Shown here: one piece after another, positions 7,433 to 16,162 of the stretch | Numbering within the stretch: the stretch's first letter is position 1 | How the letters are laid out: each line of letters begins with the position of its first letter | Notes under the pieces: generated by a model | Databases searched by the model: none | What the model was told of the DNA's origin: nothing | What the model saw: the letters and a program-made list of their open reading frames with translations, nothing else | Made by a program: the position numbers and the translations under genes | From: CAYVIB01 sp964451365 | GTDB taxonomy: Bacteria > Pseudomonadota > Gammaproteobacteria > Pseudomonadales > Cellvibrionaceae | Length of the DNA stretch: 64,000 nucleotides | Direction of reading: 5' to 3' | NCBI GenBank assembly: GCA_964451365.1 | Contig: CAYVIB010000012.1 | Location: 58,819-122,818, forward strand

Positions 7433-8198
7433 TAAAGATTCCAACCAGGAAACGGACAACGCACAACCCCTTGTCCAGCACTTGATCGAGCTGCGCTCGC
7501 GCATACTTAAATCACTTGCGGCCATACTGGTGATTTTTGTCGGACTTTTTACGTTTTCCAACGATATTTATCAGTTCGTTGCTGCGCCGATGATTGAACT
7601 GCTGCCCGAGAGCAGCATGATCGCCACGAATATTACGTCCACATTTTTAACCCCTTTCAAACTCACCCTGTTTGCCTCGGTGTTTATCGCCATTCCGGTA
7701 ATCCTGTGGCAGTTGTGGAATTTTATTGCGCCGGCGCTCTACGCCAACGAAAAGAAAATTGCCCTGCCGCTGTTTATTTCCAGCGTAGTACTTTTTTACG
7801 CCGGTGTGGCTTTTGCCTACTACATTATCTTTCCACTTATTTTCAGTTTTTTTACCGCCACGGCACCGGAACACGTGGCAGTCACACCCGATATCGCCAC
7901 GCACCTCGATCTGGTCATGAAATTGTTTTTTGCCTTCGGCCTCGCCTTTGAAATTCCGGTGGCAACCGTGCTGCTGATTTCAGCGGGAATTATTTCACCC
8001 AAAAACCTGGCAAAGAAACGCCCTTACGTTATTGTAGGATGTTTCGTTATCGGCATGCTGCTGACACCACCGGACGTCATTTCCCAGGCCCTGCTGGCAC
8101 TGCCCATGTGGGCGCTGTTTGAAGTCGGTATTTTCTTCGGCCGGCTGGTTGTCAGGTCGTCCGGGGGCGAAGAAGCAGAAGAGATAGCGGATCAATAG
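7422..8198 (+). CDS. tatC: Twin-arginine translocase subunit TatC
   Basis: A 258-residue six-helix membrane protein that recognises the twin-arginine signal. Family blocks are visible: HLIELRSRILKS at the N-terminus, FLTPFKLTLFASVFIAIPVILWQLWNFIAPALY, and the GLAFEIPV segment before helix 5. It overlaps tatB by 11 nt. It ends the rightward operon; a partial dispersed repeat lies downstream before the convergent rimO gene. Confidence 0.96.
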   Translation: MAPDKDSNQETDNAQPLVQHLIELRSRILKSLAAILVIFVGLFTFSNDIYQFVAAPMIELLPESSMIATNITSTFLTPFKLTLFASVFIAIPVILWQLWNFIAPALYANEKKIALPLFISSVVLFYAGVAFAYYIIFPLIFSFFTATAPEHVAVTPDIATHLDLVMKLFFAFGLAFEIPVATVLLISAGIISPKNLAKKRPYVIVGCFVIGMLLTPPDVISQALLALPMWALFEVGIFFGRLVVRSSGGEEAEEIADQ

Positions 8199-8213
8199 TC
8201 AACGGACGGAAAA

Positions 8214-8232
8214 GGCAAAGCGCCACCCACCA
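8214..8232. repeat. Fragment of dispersed REP-like repeat (family 1)
   Basis: GGCAAAGCGCCACCCACC matches the inverted form of the repeat at 62466-62491 and resembles those at 41301-41392. It sits between the convergent tatC and rimO genes. Confidence 0.5.
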
Positions 8233-8284
8233 CACCTGAGTCAAAATAAAGCATGAATTCGAAAAAACAGGAGGGCGGGAATTA

Positions 8285-9610
8285 TCAATCACTCTCCACA
8301 ATAATTCCCTGCAGGTCATAATCGTCCGAAGCGGTAATTTCCACCGGCACCAAATCACCGGGACTGACTCCCGGAATACTTTCTACGGTAACAATACCAT
8401 CTATTTCCGGCGCATCGGCATACGTGCGGCCGATTGTAATGTCGCCTTCAACTGAATCCACCAGCATATCCATTTCGTAGCCAACCCGTTCGGCCAGTTT
8501 TTCCCGCGATATTTGCTGCTGGGTTTCCATAAACCGTTCCCAGCGTTCTTTTTTGATTTCGTCGGGGACGTGATTTTCCAGGGCATTCGCGGCAGCGCCT
8601 TCGACGGGGGAATATTCAAAACAACCGACGCGGTCGAGGCGCGCTTCGCGCAACCAGTCCAGCAGCATTTGAAAATCGGCTTCCGTTTCGCCGGGAAAGC
8701 CAACGATAAACGTGGAGCGCAAAATAATATCCGGGCAGATGTCGCGCCACTTGTGAATGCGCTCCAGGGTTTTTTCCTGGTGCGCGGGACGGCGCATTTT
8801 TTTCAGCAGTTCCGGTGAAGCGTGCTGGAAGGGAATGTCCAGGTAGGGCAGGATTTTTCCTTCACTCATCAGCGGAATAATGTCGTCAACATGCGGGTAG
8901 GGATAGACATAGTGCAGGCGAACCCAGATTCCCAATTCGGAAAGCGCATCGCACAGTTCGTACATGCGCGTTTTCACCGGGCGGCCCTGCCAGAAACCGG
9001 TGCGGTATTTTAAGTCGACACCGTAGGCGCTGGTGTCCTGCGAGATTACCAACAGTTCCTTCACGCCCGCTTTTGCCAGGCGCTCGGCCTCGTCCAGCAC
9101 TTCGCCCACCGGCCGGCTGACCAAATCACCACGCATGGAGGGAATAATGCAGAACGAGCAGCGATGATTGCAGCCTTCGGAAATTTTCAGGTAAGCGTAA
9201 TGACGGGGCGTGAGTTTGATTCCCTGCGGTGGAACGAGATCGACAAACGGATCATGATTCATTTTGGGCGGCACCACTTCGCGCACCGCGCCCACCACCT
9301 GTTCGTACTGGTGCGGACCGCTTACCGCCAGTACCGACGGGTGTACCTTGCGGATCACATCTTCCTCCACGCCCATGCAGCCTGTCACGATTACCCGGCC
9401 GTTTTCATTGATGGCCTCGCCGATGGCATCGAGGGATTCCTGCTTGGCGCTGTCGATAAAGCCGCAGGTGTTAACCACCACCACATCGGCTTCGTGATAC
9501 GACGGCACCACATCGTAGCCGTCCATTTTCAGTTGCGTCAGAATGCGCTCGGAATCCACCAATGCTTTGGGACATCCGAGACTGATAAAGCCGACTTTGC
9601 CCTGGCTCAT
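8285..9610 (-). CDS. rimO: Ribosomal protein uS12 methylthiotransferase RimO
   Basis: A 441-residue radical SAM enzyme adding a methylthio group to the conserved Asp of ribosomal protein S12. The N-terminal iron-sulfur cysteines are C13, C49 and C78. The radical SAM motif is C147-C151-C154 in GCNHRCSFC. A TRAM domain forms the last 65 residues. The start MSQGKVGFISLGCPKALVDSE at 9610 gives the E. coli length. The frame runs to 9820, but that extension overlaps lipA and lacks family similarity. It lies 28 nt downstream of lipA. Confidence 0.95.
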   Translation of the reverse strand: MSQGKVGFISLGCPKALVDSERILTQLKMDGYDVVPSYHEADVVVVNTCGFIDSAKQESLDAIGEAINENGRVIVTGCMGVEEDVIRKVHPSVLAVSGPHQYEQVVGAVREVVPPKMNHDPFVDLVPPQGIKLTPRHYAYLKISEGCNHRCSFCIIPSMRGDLVSRPVGEVLDEAERLAKAGVKELLVISQDTSAYGVDLKYRTGFWQGRPVKTRMYELCDALSELGIWVRLHYVYPYPHVDDIIPLMSEGKILPYLDIPFQHASPELLKKMRRPAHQEKTLERIHKWRDICPDIILRSTFIVGFPGETEADFQMLLDWLREARLDRVGCFEYSPVEGAAANALENHVPDEIKKERWERFMETQQQISREKLAERVGYEMDMLVDSVEGDITIGRTYADAPEIDGIVTVESIPGVSPGDLVPVEITASDDYDLQGIIVESD

Positions 9611-9638
9611 AAAAAAAATAACTCGTAAATTTAATAGA

Positions 9639-10613
9639 TTACTTAACGACTTCGCCGTGCGCCTGTTTGTCCGCATGATAGGACGAGCGAACCAGCGGCC
9701 CGCAAGCGGCATGCTTGAAACCGAGTTCGCGCGCGACTTCGGTGTACTCGTCGAATTCCGCCGGCTCCACGTAGCGGACAACCGGCAGGTGATCGCGTGA
9801 GGGTTGCAGATATTGTCCAATGGTCAACATATCGATGGAGTGCTCGCGCATATCCCTGAGCACATCGAAAATTTCCTCCCTGGTTTCACCGAGGCCGACC
9901 ATCAGGCCGGATTTGGTCAACACATCGGGCTTTCGCTCCTTGTATTTGCGCAACAATTCCAAGGACCATTTGTAATTCGCGCCGGGGCGCGCCTGGCGAT
10001 ACAGGCGGGGAATGGTTTCCAGGTTATGGTTGAACACATCCGGCGGCTCCCGTTCCAGAATGTCCAGGGCAATATCCATTCTGCCGCGAAAATCCGGCGT
10101 CAGTATTTCCACCTGCAACTCGGGCGAACGTTCGCGCGCCTCGCGAATACAGTCGGCAAAATGCTGGGCACCGCCATCGCGCAAATCGTCGCGATCCACC
10201 GATGTAATCACCACATATTTCAATTTCATTTCCGCAATGGCTTCCGCCAGGTTGCGCGGTTCGTTTACATCCAGCGGGTTGGGTTTACCGTGCCCGACGT
10301 CGCAGAAGGGACAACGCCGGGTGCAGATATCGCCCATGATCATAAAGGTGGCGGTTCCGCCGCTGAAGCACTCGCTCAGGTTGGGGCAGTTAGCCTCCTC
10401 ACAAACGGTGGAGAGGGAGTTTTTGCGCAGCAGTTTCTTGATGCGATCCACTTCCGGGGACGCGCTGACCCGAATGCGAATCCAGTCCGGTTTGCGCAGC
10501 AGGTTATCGGTGGCGATCACCTTGACGGGAATACGCTCCACCTTGTCCGCATCGCGCAGTTTTTCTCCGGTTTTGATCCGGCGTGTGCGTTTTACTGGAA
10601 TTCCTTCACTCAT
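9639..10613 (-). CDS. lipA: Lipoyl synthase
   Basis: A 324-residue radical SAM enzyme that inserts two sulfur atoms into protein-bound octanoate. The auxiliary cluster is C71-C76-C82 in CEEANCPNLSEC; the radical SAM motif is C97-C101-C104 in CTRRCPFC. The C-terminal RSSYHAD carries the conserved serine. It follows lipB by 15 nt, so octanoyl transfer and sulfur insertion are made from one transcript. Confidence 0.97.
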   Translation of the reverse strand: MSEGIPVKRTRRIKTGEKLRDADKVERIPVKVIATDNLLRKPDWIRIRVSASPEVDRIKKLLRKNSLSTVCEEANCPNLSECFSGGTATFMIMGDICTRRCPFCDVGHGKPNPLDVNEPRNLAEAIAEMKLKYVVITSVDRDDLRDGGAQHFADCIREARERSPELQVEILTPDFRGRMDIALDILEREPPDVFNHNLETIPRLYRQARPGANYKWSLELLRKYKERKPDVLTKSGLMVGLGETREEIFDVLRDMREHSIDMLTIGQYLQPSRDHLPVVRYVEPAEFDEYTEVARELGFKHAACGPLVRSSYHADKQAHGEVVK

Positions 10614-10628
10614 ACCAATCTGATCTCT

Positions 10629-11336
10629 TTATCTTTGCACCGAGCCCTTCGGCAAACCCAATCCCTCACCAAACAAAGCAGCAAACTCCCGTCCCAGTGC
10701 CGCTATTTCAGGTTTCTCCTTGCCGGCCATCTCATCGACAATCTGTGTCATTTGCAATCCGGCATACCCGCACGGGTTGATCCGCGCAAACGGCGCGAGG
10801 TCCATATGAACATTGATGGCCACGCCGTGAAAGCTGCACCCCCGGCGAACCCGCAGGCCCAGCGAGGCGATTTTGCGACTGTACTCTTCCTCTCCCGCGC
10901 GCCTGACATAGACCCCGGGAGCCTCGCGCCTGGCGGAAGCGTCAATGCCGTAGGTGTCCAACAGCGCAATAACTGTATTTTCAAGCAGGCTTACCAGGTC
11001 CCGCACGCCCAGCCGCCGGCGCCGCAGGTCCAGCAGCGGATAGGCCACCAACTGGCCGGGGCCATGATACGTTACCTGGCCGCCTCTTTCAGTCGAAATA
11101 ACGGGAATATCGCCCGGATCAAGCAGATGTTCAGCCTTGCCGGCCTGGCCCTGGGTAAACACCGGCGGATGTTCCACCAGCCACAGCTCATCCGCCGTCA
11201 TATCGCCCCGCTGGCTGGTAAAGCGGCGCATATCCTCGAGTACCGGCAGGTATTCCCGCATGCCGAGCTCGCGAACCAGTATCTCCGGCGCGCAGGACTT
11301 TGATGGAGTGGCAGACACGGTTGAGGTGGCACTCAT
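10629..11336 (-). CDS. lipB: Octanoyl-[acyl carrier protein]:protein N-octanoyltransferase
   Basis: A 235-residue enzyme transferring octanoate from ACP to the lipoyl domains of 2-oxoacid dehydrogenases and GcvH. Active-site features are visible: GGQVTYHGPGQLVAYP (about 105-120), the catalytic Lys K155 in RKIASLGLRVRRGCSFHG and Cys C189 in INPCGY. It starts 6 nt after the YbeD gene. Confidence 0.96.
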   Translation of the reverse strand: MSATSTVSATPSKSCAPEILVRELGMREYLPVLEDMRRFTSQRGDMTADELWLVEHPPVFTQGQAGKAEHLLDPGDIPVISTERGGQVTYHGPGQLVAYPLLDLRRRRLGVRDLVSLLENTVIALLDTYGIDASARREAPGVYVRRAGEEEYSRKIASLGLRVRRGCSFHGVAINVHMDLAPFARINPCGYAGLQMTQIVDEMAGKEKPEIAALGREFAALFGEGLGLPKGSVQR

Positions 11337-11342
11337 CGCCGT

Positions 11343-11615
11343 TTAGAGCACCAGCCGGGTGGAGGGATGCTTTTTCAGGTCCTCGAATATCGCCGCCAAC
11401 TGCTTCTTTCCGGTGGCGGTAATAAATACGGTGAGGGACTGATAGGTACCGTTGCGGCTGTCCCGCACGGTGACTTTTTCCAGGTCGAAACCGGGCGCAT
11501 GTTTATGGATCACGGTCAGCACCGCCTCGCGATAGGCGGCGCTGGCCTCGCCCATGATTTTGATGGGGTAGTCCTCACATGGGAATTCAATCCTGGGTGC
11601 CTGCGGGTCTGTCAT
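11343..11615 (-). CDS. ybeD: DUF493 family protein YbeD
   Basis: A 90-residue small alpha/beta protein of the DUF493/YbeD family, with an ACT-like fold known from the E. coli structure and no established function. Conserved blocks are IEFPCEDYPIKIMG, VRDSRNGTYQSLTVFITATGKKQL and a C-terminal LKKHPSTRLVL. The ATG at 11615 with GGACGAG before it fits the family better than the TTG at 11645. It overlaps the end of dacA? No: dacA stops at 11632, leaving a 16-nt gap. Its conserved place between dacA and lipB is the main hint of function. Confidence 0.9.
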   Translation of the reverse strand: MTDPQAPRIEFPCEDYPIKIMGEASAAYREAVLTVIHKHAPGFDLEKVTVRDSRNGTYQSLTVFITATGKKQLAAIFEDLKKHPSTRLVL

Positions 11616-11631
11616 CTCGTCCACCACCAAT

Positions 11632-12807
11632 TTACTCGCCTTCAAACATCAGAAGAACAGAGTCCCAGAGACGTGAAAACAACCCGGCTTCCTTGACGGC
11701 GTGTGCGGCAACGAGATTGGTCTTGGCCAGTGTTTCGTCATCCAGGGAAATCACCAGTTCACCCAATACCTGGCCCTCTTCCAAAGGCGCCTCAATGAGG
11801 GTGTCCACACGTGATTCTGCCTTGATTTTACTATGGCTGCCGCGCGGAATAGTCACCTGGATGGTTTCGGGAACACTGAGCGATACCTGGTCCTGCAAAC
11901 CTTTCCACACCTTCGCATCGCTGATTTTGTCGCCCGCGCTGTACAAAGTATGGGTCTGGAAGTAACGGAATCCATAGGCGAGCAGCTTTTGCGATTCCAC
12001 CGCCCGGGCTTCTTCCGACCGCGCACCCATTACCACCGAAACCAGGCGCATATCCTGGCGTTTGGACGAAGCAACCAGTCCATAACCCGCTTCTTCAGTG
12101 TGCCCGGTTTTGATGCCGTCCACGGTGTCGTCACGAAACAGCAGGCGGTTGCGGTTGGGCTGGTTTATGCCGTTGTATTTGAAATACTTTTCCGAATAGA
12201 TTTTGTAGTGTTCCGGGTGGTCGTGAATCAGCGCCCGCGCCAGGGTTGCCAGGTCGCGTGCGGTGGTCAAATGCCCTTCGGCGGGCCAGCCGGTTGAATT
12301 GACATAGCTCGTGCTGGTCATGCCGAGCATCTGCGCGTGTTGGTTCATAACACCGGCAAAGGCATCTTCCCCTCCGGCAAGGTGCTGCGCCAACGCAATT
12401 GAGGCATCGTTACCGGACTGGATTATCACCCCGCGCAACAGGTCAATCACCGGCACTTCCGTATTGGGCTCAAGAAACATGGTGGAGCTGCCGCTGGTGG
12501 TCCCACCGCGCCGCCAGGCATCCTCGCTGATGCGGACGAGATCGGTTTCGCGCAGGCGGTTATTTTTGATCTCCTCCGACACTACATAGCTGGTCATCAT
12601 TTTGGTGAGACTGGCGGGCGGCAGTTGCTGGTCCGCGTTGTGTTCAACAATGACTTCGCCGGTATCGGCATCCACCAGAATATACGCATCGGCGGACAGT
12701 TGTGGCGGCGCGGGAATAATGGTGTCGGAGGTTTGCGCAACGGCAAGAGAGGCGGACAAGAAGGTCGCGCCCAGACAAAACAACAGCTTTTTTGCGAAAA
12801 ATGACAT
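11632..12807 (-). CDS. dacA: D-alanyl-D-alanine carboxypeptidase (PBP5/6 family)
   Basis: A 391-residue low-molecular-weight penicillin-binding protein that trims the terminal D-Ala of peptidoglycan stem peptides. It has a signal peptide (about 1-24) and the three catalytic motifs S66-L-T-K69, S131-G-N133 and K233-T-G235. The C-terminal domain ends in an amphipathic helix (LFSRLWDSVLLMFEGE) that anchors the family to the inner membrane. A 228-bp gap separates it from rlpA and presumably holds its own promoter. Confidence 0.96.
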   Translation of the reverse strand: MSFFAKKLLFCLGATFLSASLAVAQTSDTIIPAPPQLSADAYILVDADTGEVIVEHNADQQLPPASLTKMMTSYVVSEEIKNNRLRETDLVRISEDAWRRGGTTSGSSTMFLEPNTEVPVIDLLRGVIIQSGNDASIALAQHLAGGEDAFAGVMNQHAQMLGMTSTSYVNSTGWPAEGHLTTARDLATLARALIHDHPEHYKIYSEKYFKYNGINQPNRNRLLFRDDTVDGIKTGHTEEAGYGLVASSKRQDMRLVSVVMGARSEEARAVESQKLLAYGFRYFQTHTLYSAGDKISDAKVWKGLQDQVSLSVPETIQVTIPRGSHSKIKAESRVDTLIEAPLEEGQVLGELVISLDDETLAKTNLVAAHAVKEAGLFSRLWDSVLLMFEGE

Positions 12808-12992
12808 GTTTCTAATAGTACCCTCGAATTTATGGCTGGAGACGGTCGGGAGTGTGATTATGGTCGGGATTGAGAAATCCCGAATTATATCAGCTCTTGG
12901 AACCTGTCTAACAATTGCCGATGGCTTGCTTTCGGCAGAACAGGCGCAAAAAACTCCCGAATTGGACCGATGCTCTTCGTTTTTTATCCGTT

Positions 12993-13056
12993 AATCGTGA
13001 ACACATGTACTTTTAATCGCGAACCACATGTACTTTCAATCACGAACCACATGTGG
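12993..13056. repeat. Tandem repeat of about 22-23 bp at the rlpA stop codon
   Basis: Three units, AATCGTGAACACATGTACTT (12993 on), AATCGCGAACCACATGTACT (13015 on) and AATCACGAACCACATGTGG (13038-13056). The rlpA stop codon (13036-13038) lies at the junction, so the last codons of rlpA belong to the unit. Confidence 0.9.
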
Positions 13057-13986
13057 TTCTGGCAAATTTGCATCCAACACTTTTTGCCTTAACAGGGCCA
13101 GATCCAGGTTGTCTTTTAACGGCCCGATGCGCACGCGGAAAAAGCGGTCCGCTTTATCGGCCAGTGCCCCGGGGCGATGAACAACCACCGGGTAGGCGGT
13201 GAGGTTTTGCAGTTTCTGCCGTAGTGCAAGTGCGGATTTTTCCAGTGTAAATGCCCCTACCTGAAGATAGGTATTCGGCGGAATTTCGTAGCCCGCTGAA
13301 TTGGCCGGCGCGGGCGCCGGCGTTTCAGAACCGGTTTCCAATGAAGCCACCTTTACATTGCTATCGGCCGGTTTTGCGCTGGCGACGGTACCTTTCTGAT
13401 AAGTTGCGGGATCAATGTATTCAACCAGTACTTCGGCGGTTCCCACTTTTTCAAAGCCCAGTTTTTTTGCCGCCGCGTAGGTCAGGTCAATGATCCGGTT
13501 GCCGTGGAATGGCCCCCGATCATTCACCCGGACAATGGTGGATCGGTTGTTTTTGAGGTTGGTAACCTGGACATAGCTGGGTATCGGCAGGGTTTTATGC
13601 GCGGCCGTCATCCCGTACATGCTGTAAATTTCCCCGTTGGCCGTGCGTCTGCCGTGGAATTTTCTGCCGTACCAGGAAGCTACGCCCTTTTCCCTGTAGC
13701 CGGTGGGGTCCTGGGTGATGTAATAGGTTTTTCCCAGAACCTTGTAGGGATTGCTGTTGCCGGCCCGGGTGCGGGGCTCCACGCGCGGCACCGGTTCTGG
13801 AATATGCGAAACATCCACCGGTGACGATGGGCCCCGGTCTTTTTCCTCGGTAATCACAGGAATGGACGGACTACTGGTACAACCGCCGATCAATACCAGA
13901 TAAAGCAGTGTAAAAACACTGAAGAGAGTACGAGCTGAATATTCGTTATCCGGTGCTTTTCGATTCGTTATCCAATTGGCTGACAT
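13036..13986 (-). CDS. rlpA: Septal ring lytic transglycosylase RlpA
   Basis: A 316-residue outer-membrane lipoprotein with the lipobox LIGGC (lipidated C36). A double-psi beta-barrel catalytic domain (about 98-190) contains GVASWYGRKFHGRRTANGE and VRVNDRGPFHGNRIIDL. A C-terminal SPOR domain (about 240-312, YLQVGAFTLEKSAL) binds denuded glycan at division sites. In pseudomonads RlpA cleaves peptide-free glycan. The ATG at 13986 lies 41 nt inside the end of mltB; no better in-frame ATG precedes the lipobox. The gene end is built from a tandem repeat. Confidence 0.94.
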   Translation of the reverse strand: MSANWITNRKAPDNEYSARTLFSVFTLLYLVLIGGCTSSPSIPVITEEKDRGPSSPVDVSHIPEPVPRVEPRTRAGNSNPYKVLGKTYYITQDPTGYREKGVASWYGRKFHGRRTANGEIYSMYGMTAAHKTLPIPSYVQVTNLKNNRSTIVRVNDRGPFHGNRIIDLTYAAAKKLGFEKVGTAEVLVEYIDPATYQKGTVASAKPADSNVKVASLETGSETPAPAPANSAGYEIPPNTYLQVGAFTLEKSALALRQKLQNLTAYPVVVHRPGALADKADRFFRVRIGPLKDNLDLALLRQKVLDANLPEPHVVRD

Positions 13987-14980
13987 ATTGGGATTTTATT
14001 TCCTGGCTCAGTTGGAACACTGCCATCGCGTACAGCAGACTTTTATTGTAACGGGTTATGACGTAAAAATTATCGAACCCCAACCAGAATTCCGCTCCGT
14101 GCTCTCCTTCATACATTAACGGAATGGCCAATTCGGTACCCGCAATGTTTGCGTCGACGGGTGTAAAACCTTTTTTGCCTAGCTCCGAAATGGTCAGGGA
14201 GGGTTTTTGACGGTTGTTTAGCGATGCCTTGTCGTAGTTATTTTCGATACGCGCCCGCAAGGCTACCCTCTGGCCGGCCTGCCAGCCGTGTTTCATAAAA
14301 TAATTGGCGACGCTGGCAATGGCATCGTCCGGGTTGTTCCAGATGTCCGCCACCTTATCACCATCGTAATCGACAGCGTACGCGCGATAACTACTCGGGA
14401 TAAACTGGCCGTAACCCATGGCACCGGCGTAGGAGCCCACCAGTTCCACAGGGTTTTGGTTCTGCTCATCGGCAAGCAATAAAAAATGTTCCAGTTCACC
14501 ACTGAAGAAATCACCGCGCGGCGGGTAGTCAAAACCCAGGGTGGTCAGGGCATCGATGACACGATAGGAACCTTTGTGTTTTCCGTAACGCGTTTCCACG
14601 CCGATAATGGCCACGATAATTTCCTCGTCCACGCCATATTTTTCGCTGACCTTTTTCAGCGTGTCGCGGTGTTTTTGCCAGAACTCGACGCCCTGTTCCA
14701 CACGGGGCCGGCCCAGGAATATTTTCCTGTATTCGCCCCAGGTCAGCACTTTTTCCGCCGGCCGCGAAATTGCATCAAGAATAGCCTGCTGTTTTTCCGC
14801 CTGGGCCAATATATCCTTAATTTCAGCCGGATCGAGGCTGTGCTTGGCCGCAATACGGCTAATAAACTCCTGCGCCTTCGGGTGCTGGGAATAATCCGCA
14901 CTGACATTGAAAGCACATCCCAGGCCCGCCAACAATAAAAATGTAATGCCGAAATGTTTTCTATACCGAACCATAAACAA
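13946..14980 (-). CDS. mltB: Membrane-bound lytic murein transglycosylase B
   Basis: A 344-residue lytic transglycosylase that cleaves the MurNAc-GlcNAc bond of peptidoglycan. The catalytic Glu is E129 in IIGVETRYGKHKG. The SYAGAMGYGQFIPSSYRAYAVDYDGD stretch of family GH103 follows. The N-terminus has a signal peptide ending near AGLGC, a possible but imperfect lipobox. Between rodA (30-nt gap) and rlpA in the elongasome cluster. Confidence 0.95.
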   Translation of the reverse strand: MFMVRYRKHFGITFLLLAGLGCAFNVSADYSQHPKAQEFISRIAAKHSLDPAEIKDILAQAEKQQAILDAISRPAEKVLTWGEYRKIFLGRPRVEQGVEFWQKHRDTLKKVSEKYGVDEEIIVAIIGVETRYGKHKGSYRVIDALTTLGFDYPPRGDFFSGELEHFLLLADEQNQNPVELVGSYAGAMGYGQFIPSSYRAYAVDYDGDKVADIWNNPDDAIASVANYFMKHGWQAGQRVALRARIENNYDKASLNNRQKPSLTISELGKKGFTPVDANIAGTELAIPLMYEGEHGAEFWLGFDNFYVITRYNKSLLYAMAVFQLSQEIKSQYVSQLDNESKSTG

Positions 14981-15010
14981 CGTTTTTCTGTTTTTACTTC
15001 ACAAGCGCGG

Positions 15011-16162
15011 TTACACCGTCACTTTTCGTTTTTCCGTCGAAACCGCCATTAGCAGTCCGAACCCCATCATTAATGTCACGAGCGCGGTTCCGCCGTAACT
15101 GACCATCGGTAGCGGCACACCCACCACCGGCAGTAAACCGGTCACCATGCCGATATTCACAAATGCATAGACGAAGAAGGTCAACGTAATGCTGCCGGCC
15201 AGCAGGCGGTTGAACATGCTTTGCGCATTGACCGCAATAAACAGCCCCCGCAGGATCAACGCCGAATAAAGCCCCAACAGAATCAGGACGCCTATCAGCC
15301 CAAAGTCCTCAGCCAACACCGCAATGATAAAATCGGTGTGGCTTTCGGGCAAAAAATCCAACTGGGACTGGGTGCCATTCAACCAGCCCTTGCCTGAAAT
15401 GCCCCCGGAACCGATCGCGGTCTTCGACTGAATGATATTCCAACCCGCGCCCAGCTTATCAGCTTCGGGGTTGAACAGTGTGATCACCCTCTGCTTTTGG
15501 TAATCCTTCATCACGTAGTGCCACATCGGCCAAATGCTCGCCAGCAGGATGACCACGGTACCGAATATATAGCGCCACTGCAGGCCGGCGAGAAAAAGCA
15601 CGATCAGGCCGGAGGTGGAGATCAGGATGGCAGTACCCAGGTCTGGCTGCTGCAAAATAAGCACGGCGGGCACCCCGATCAGGACCAGTGACCAACAGAT
15701 GTGCTTGAAGCGGGGGGGAAGCGGTCGCATGGAAAAATAGGAGGCGATCATCACCGGCACGGCAATTTTGAGAATTTCCGACGGTTGGAACCGCATAAAG
15801 CCGAGGCTGATCCAGCGCTGGGCGCCCTTCGCATGTACGCCTATAAACGGTACAAGCACCAGCAGAATCACTCCCCCCAGGTAAAGCAAAATGGCCCAGC
15901 GGCTGAGAAAGTGCATGTTGATTTGCGCAACGACAAGCATGGTGAAGTAGGCAACGCCGAAATAAACCGCCTGTCTTTTTAGCAGGTACTGGCTTTCGCC
16001 ACTGCCACTGTAAAGCACCATCAGGCCAAAAAAAGACAACGCAAAGAGAATAAGCAGCAACACCGGATCGATGTGAAGACGCTGCCATATGCCTGTGGGC
16101 CGGCCAAAATGCTGGGCGGAATCGGGAATGCGACGAACGAAGTCCTGGCTCAGGTAACTCAT
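15011..16162 (-). CDS. rodA: Rod-shape peptidoglycan glycosyltransferase RodA
   Basis: A 383-residue SEDS-family protein with about ten membrane helices that polymerises lipid II during cell elongation. Typical stretches are WISLGFMRFQPSEILKI, LQQPDLGTAIL and GLLPVVGVPLPMVSYGGTAL near the C-terminus. It overlaps the end of mrdA by 4 nt (ATGA), consistent with coupled synthesis with its partner PBP2. Confidence 0.97.
   Translation of the reverse strand: MSYLSQDFVRRIPDSAQHFGRPTGIWQRLHIDPVLLLILFALSFFGLMVLYSGSGESQYLLKRQAVYFGVAYFTMLVVAQINMHFLSRWAILLYLGGVILLVLVPFIGVHAKGAQRWISLGFMRFQPSEILKIAVPVMIASYFSMRPLPPRFKHICWSLVLIGVPAVLILQQPDLGTAILISTSGLIVLFLAGLQWRYIFGTVVILLASIWPMWHYVMKDYQKQRVITLFNPEADKLGAGWNIIQSKTAIGSGGISGKGWLNGTQSQLDFLPESHTDFIIAVLAEDFGLIGVLILLGLYSALILRGLFIAVNAQSMFNRLLAGSITLTFFVYAFVNIGMVTGLLPVVGVPLPMVSYGGTALVTLMMGFGLLMAVSTEKRKVTV

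Noticed and set aside
9611..9820. Longer RimO starting at 9820
   Set aside because: The extension lies in the lipA gene and shows no RimO similarity; the ATG at 9610 gives the normal 441 residues.
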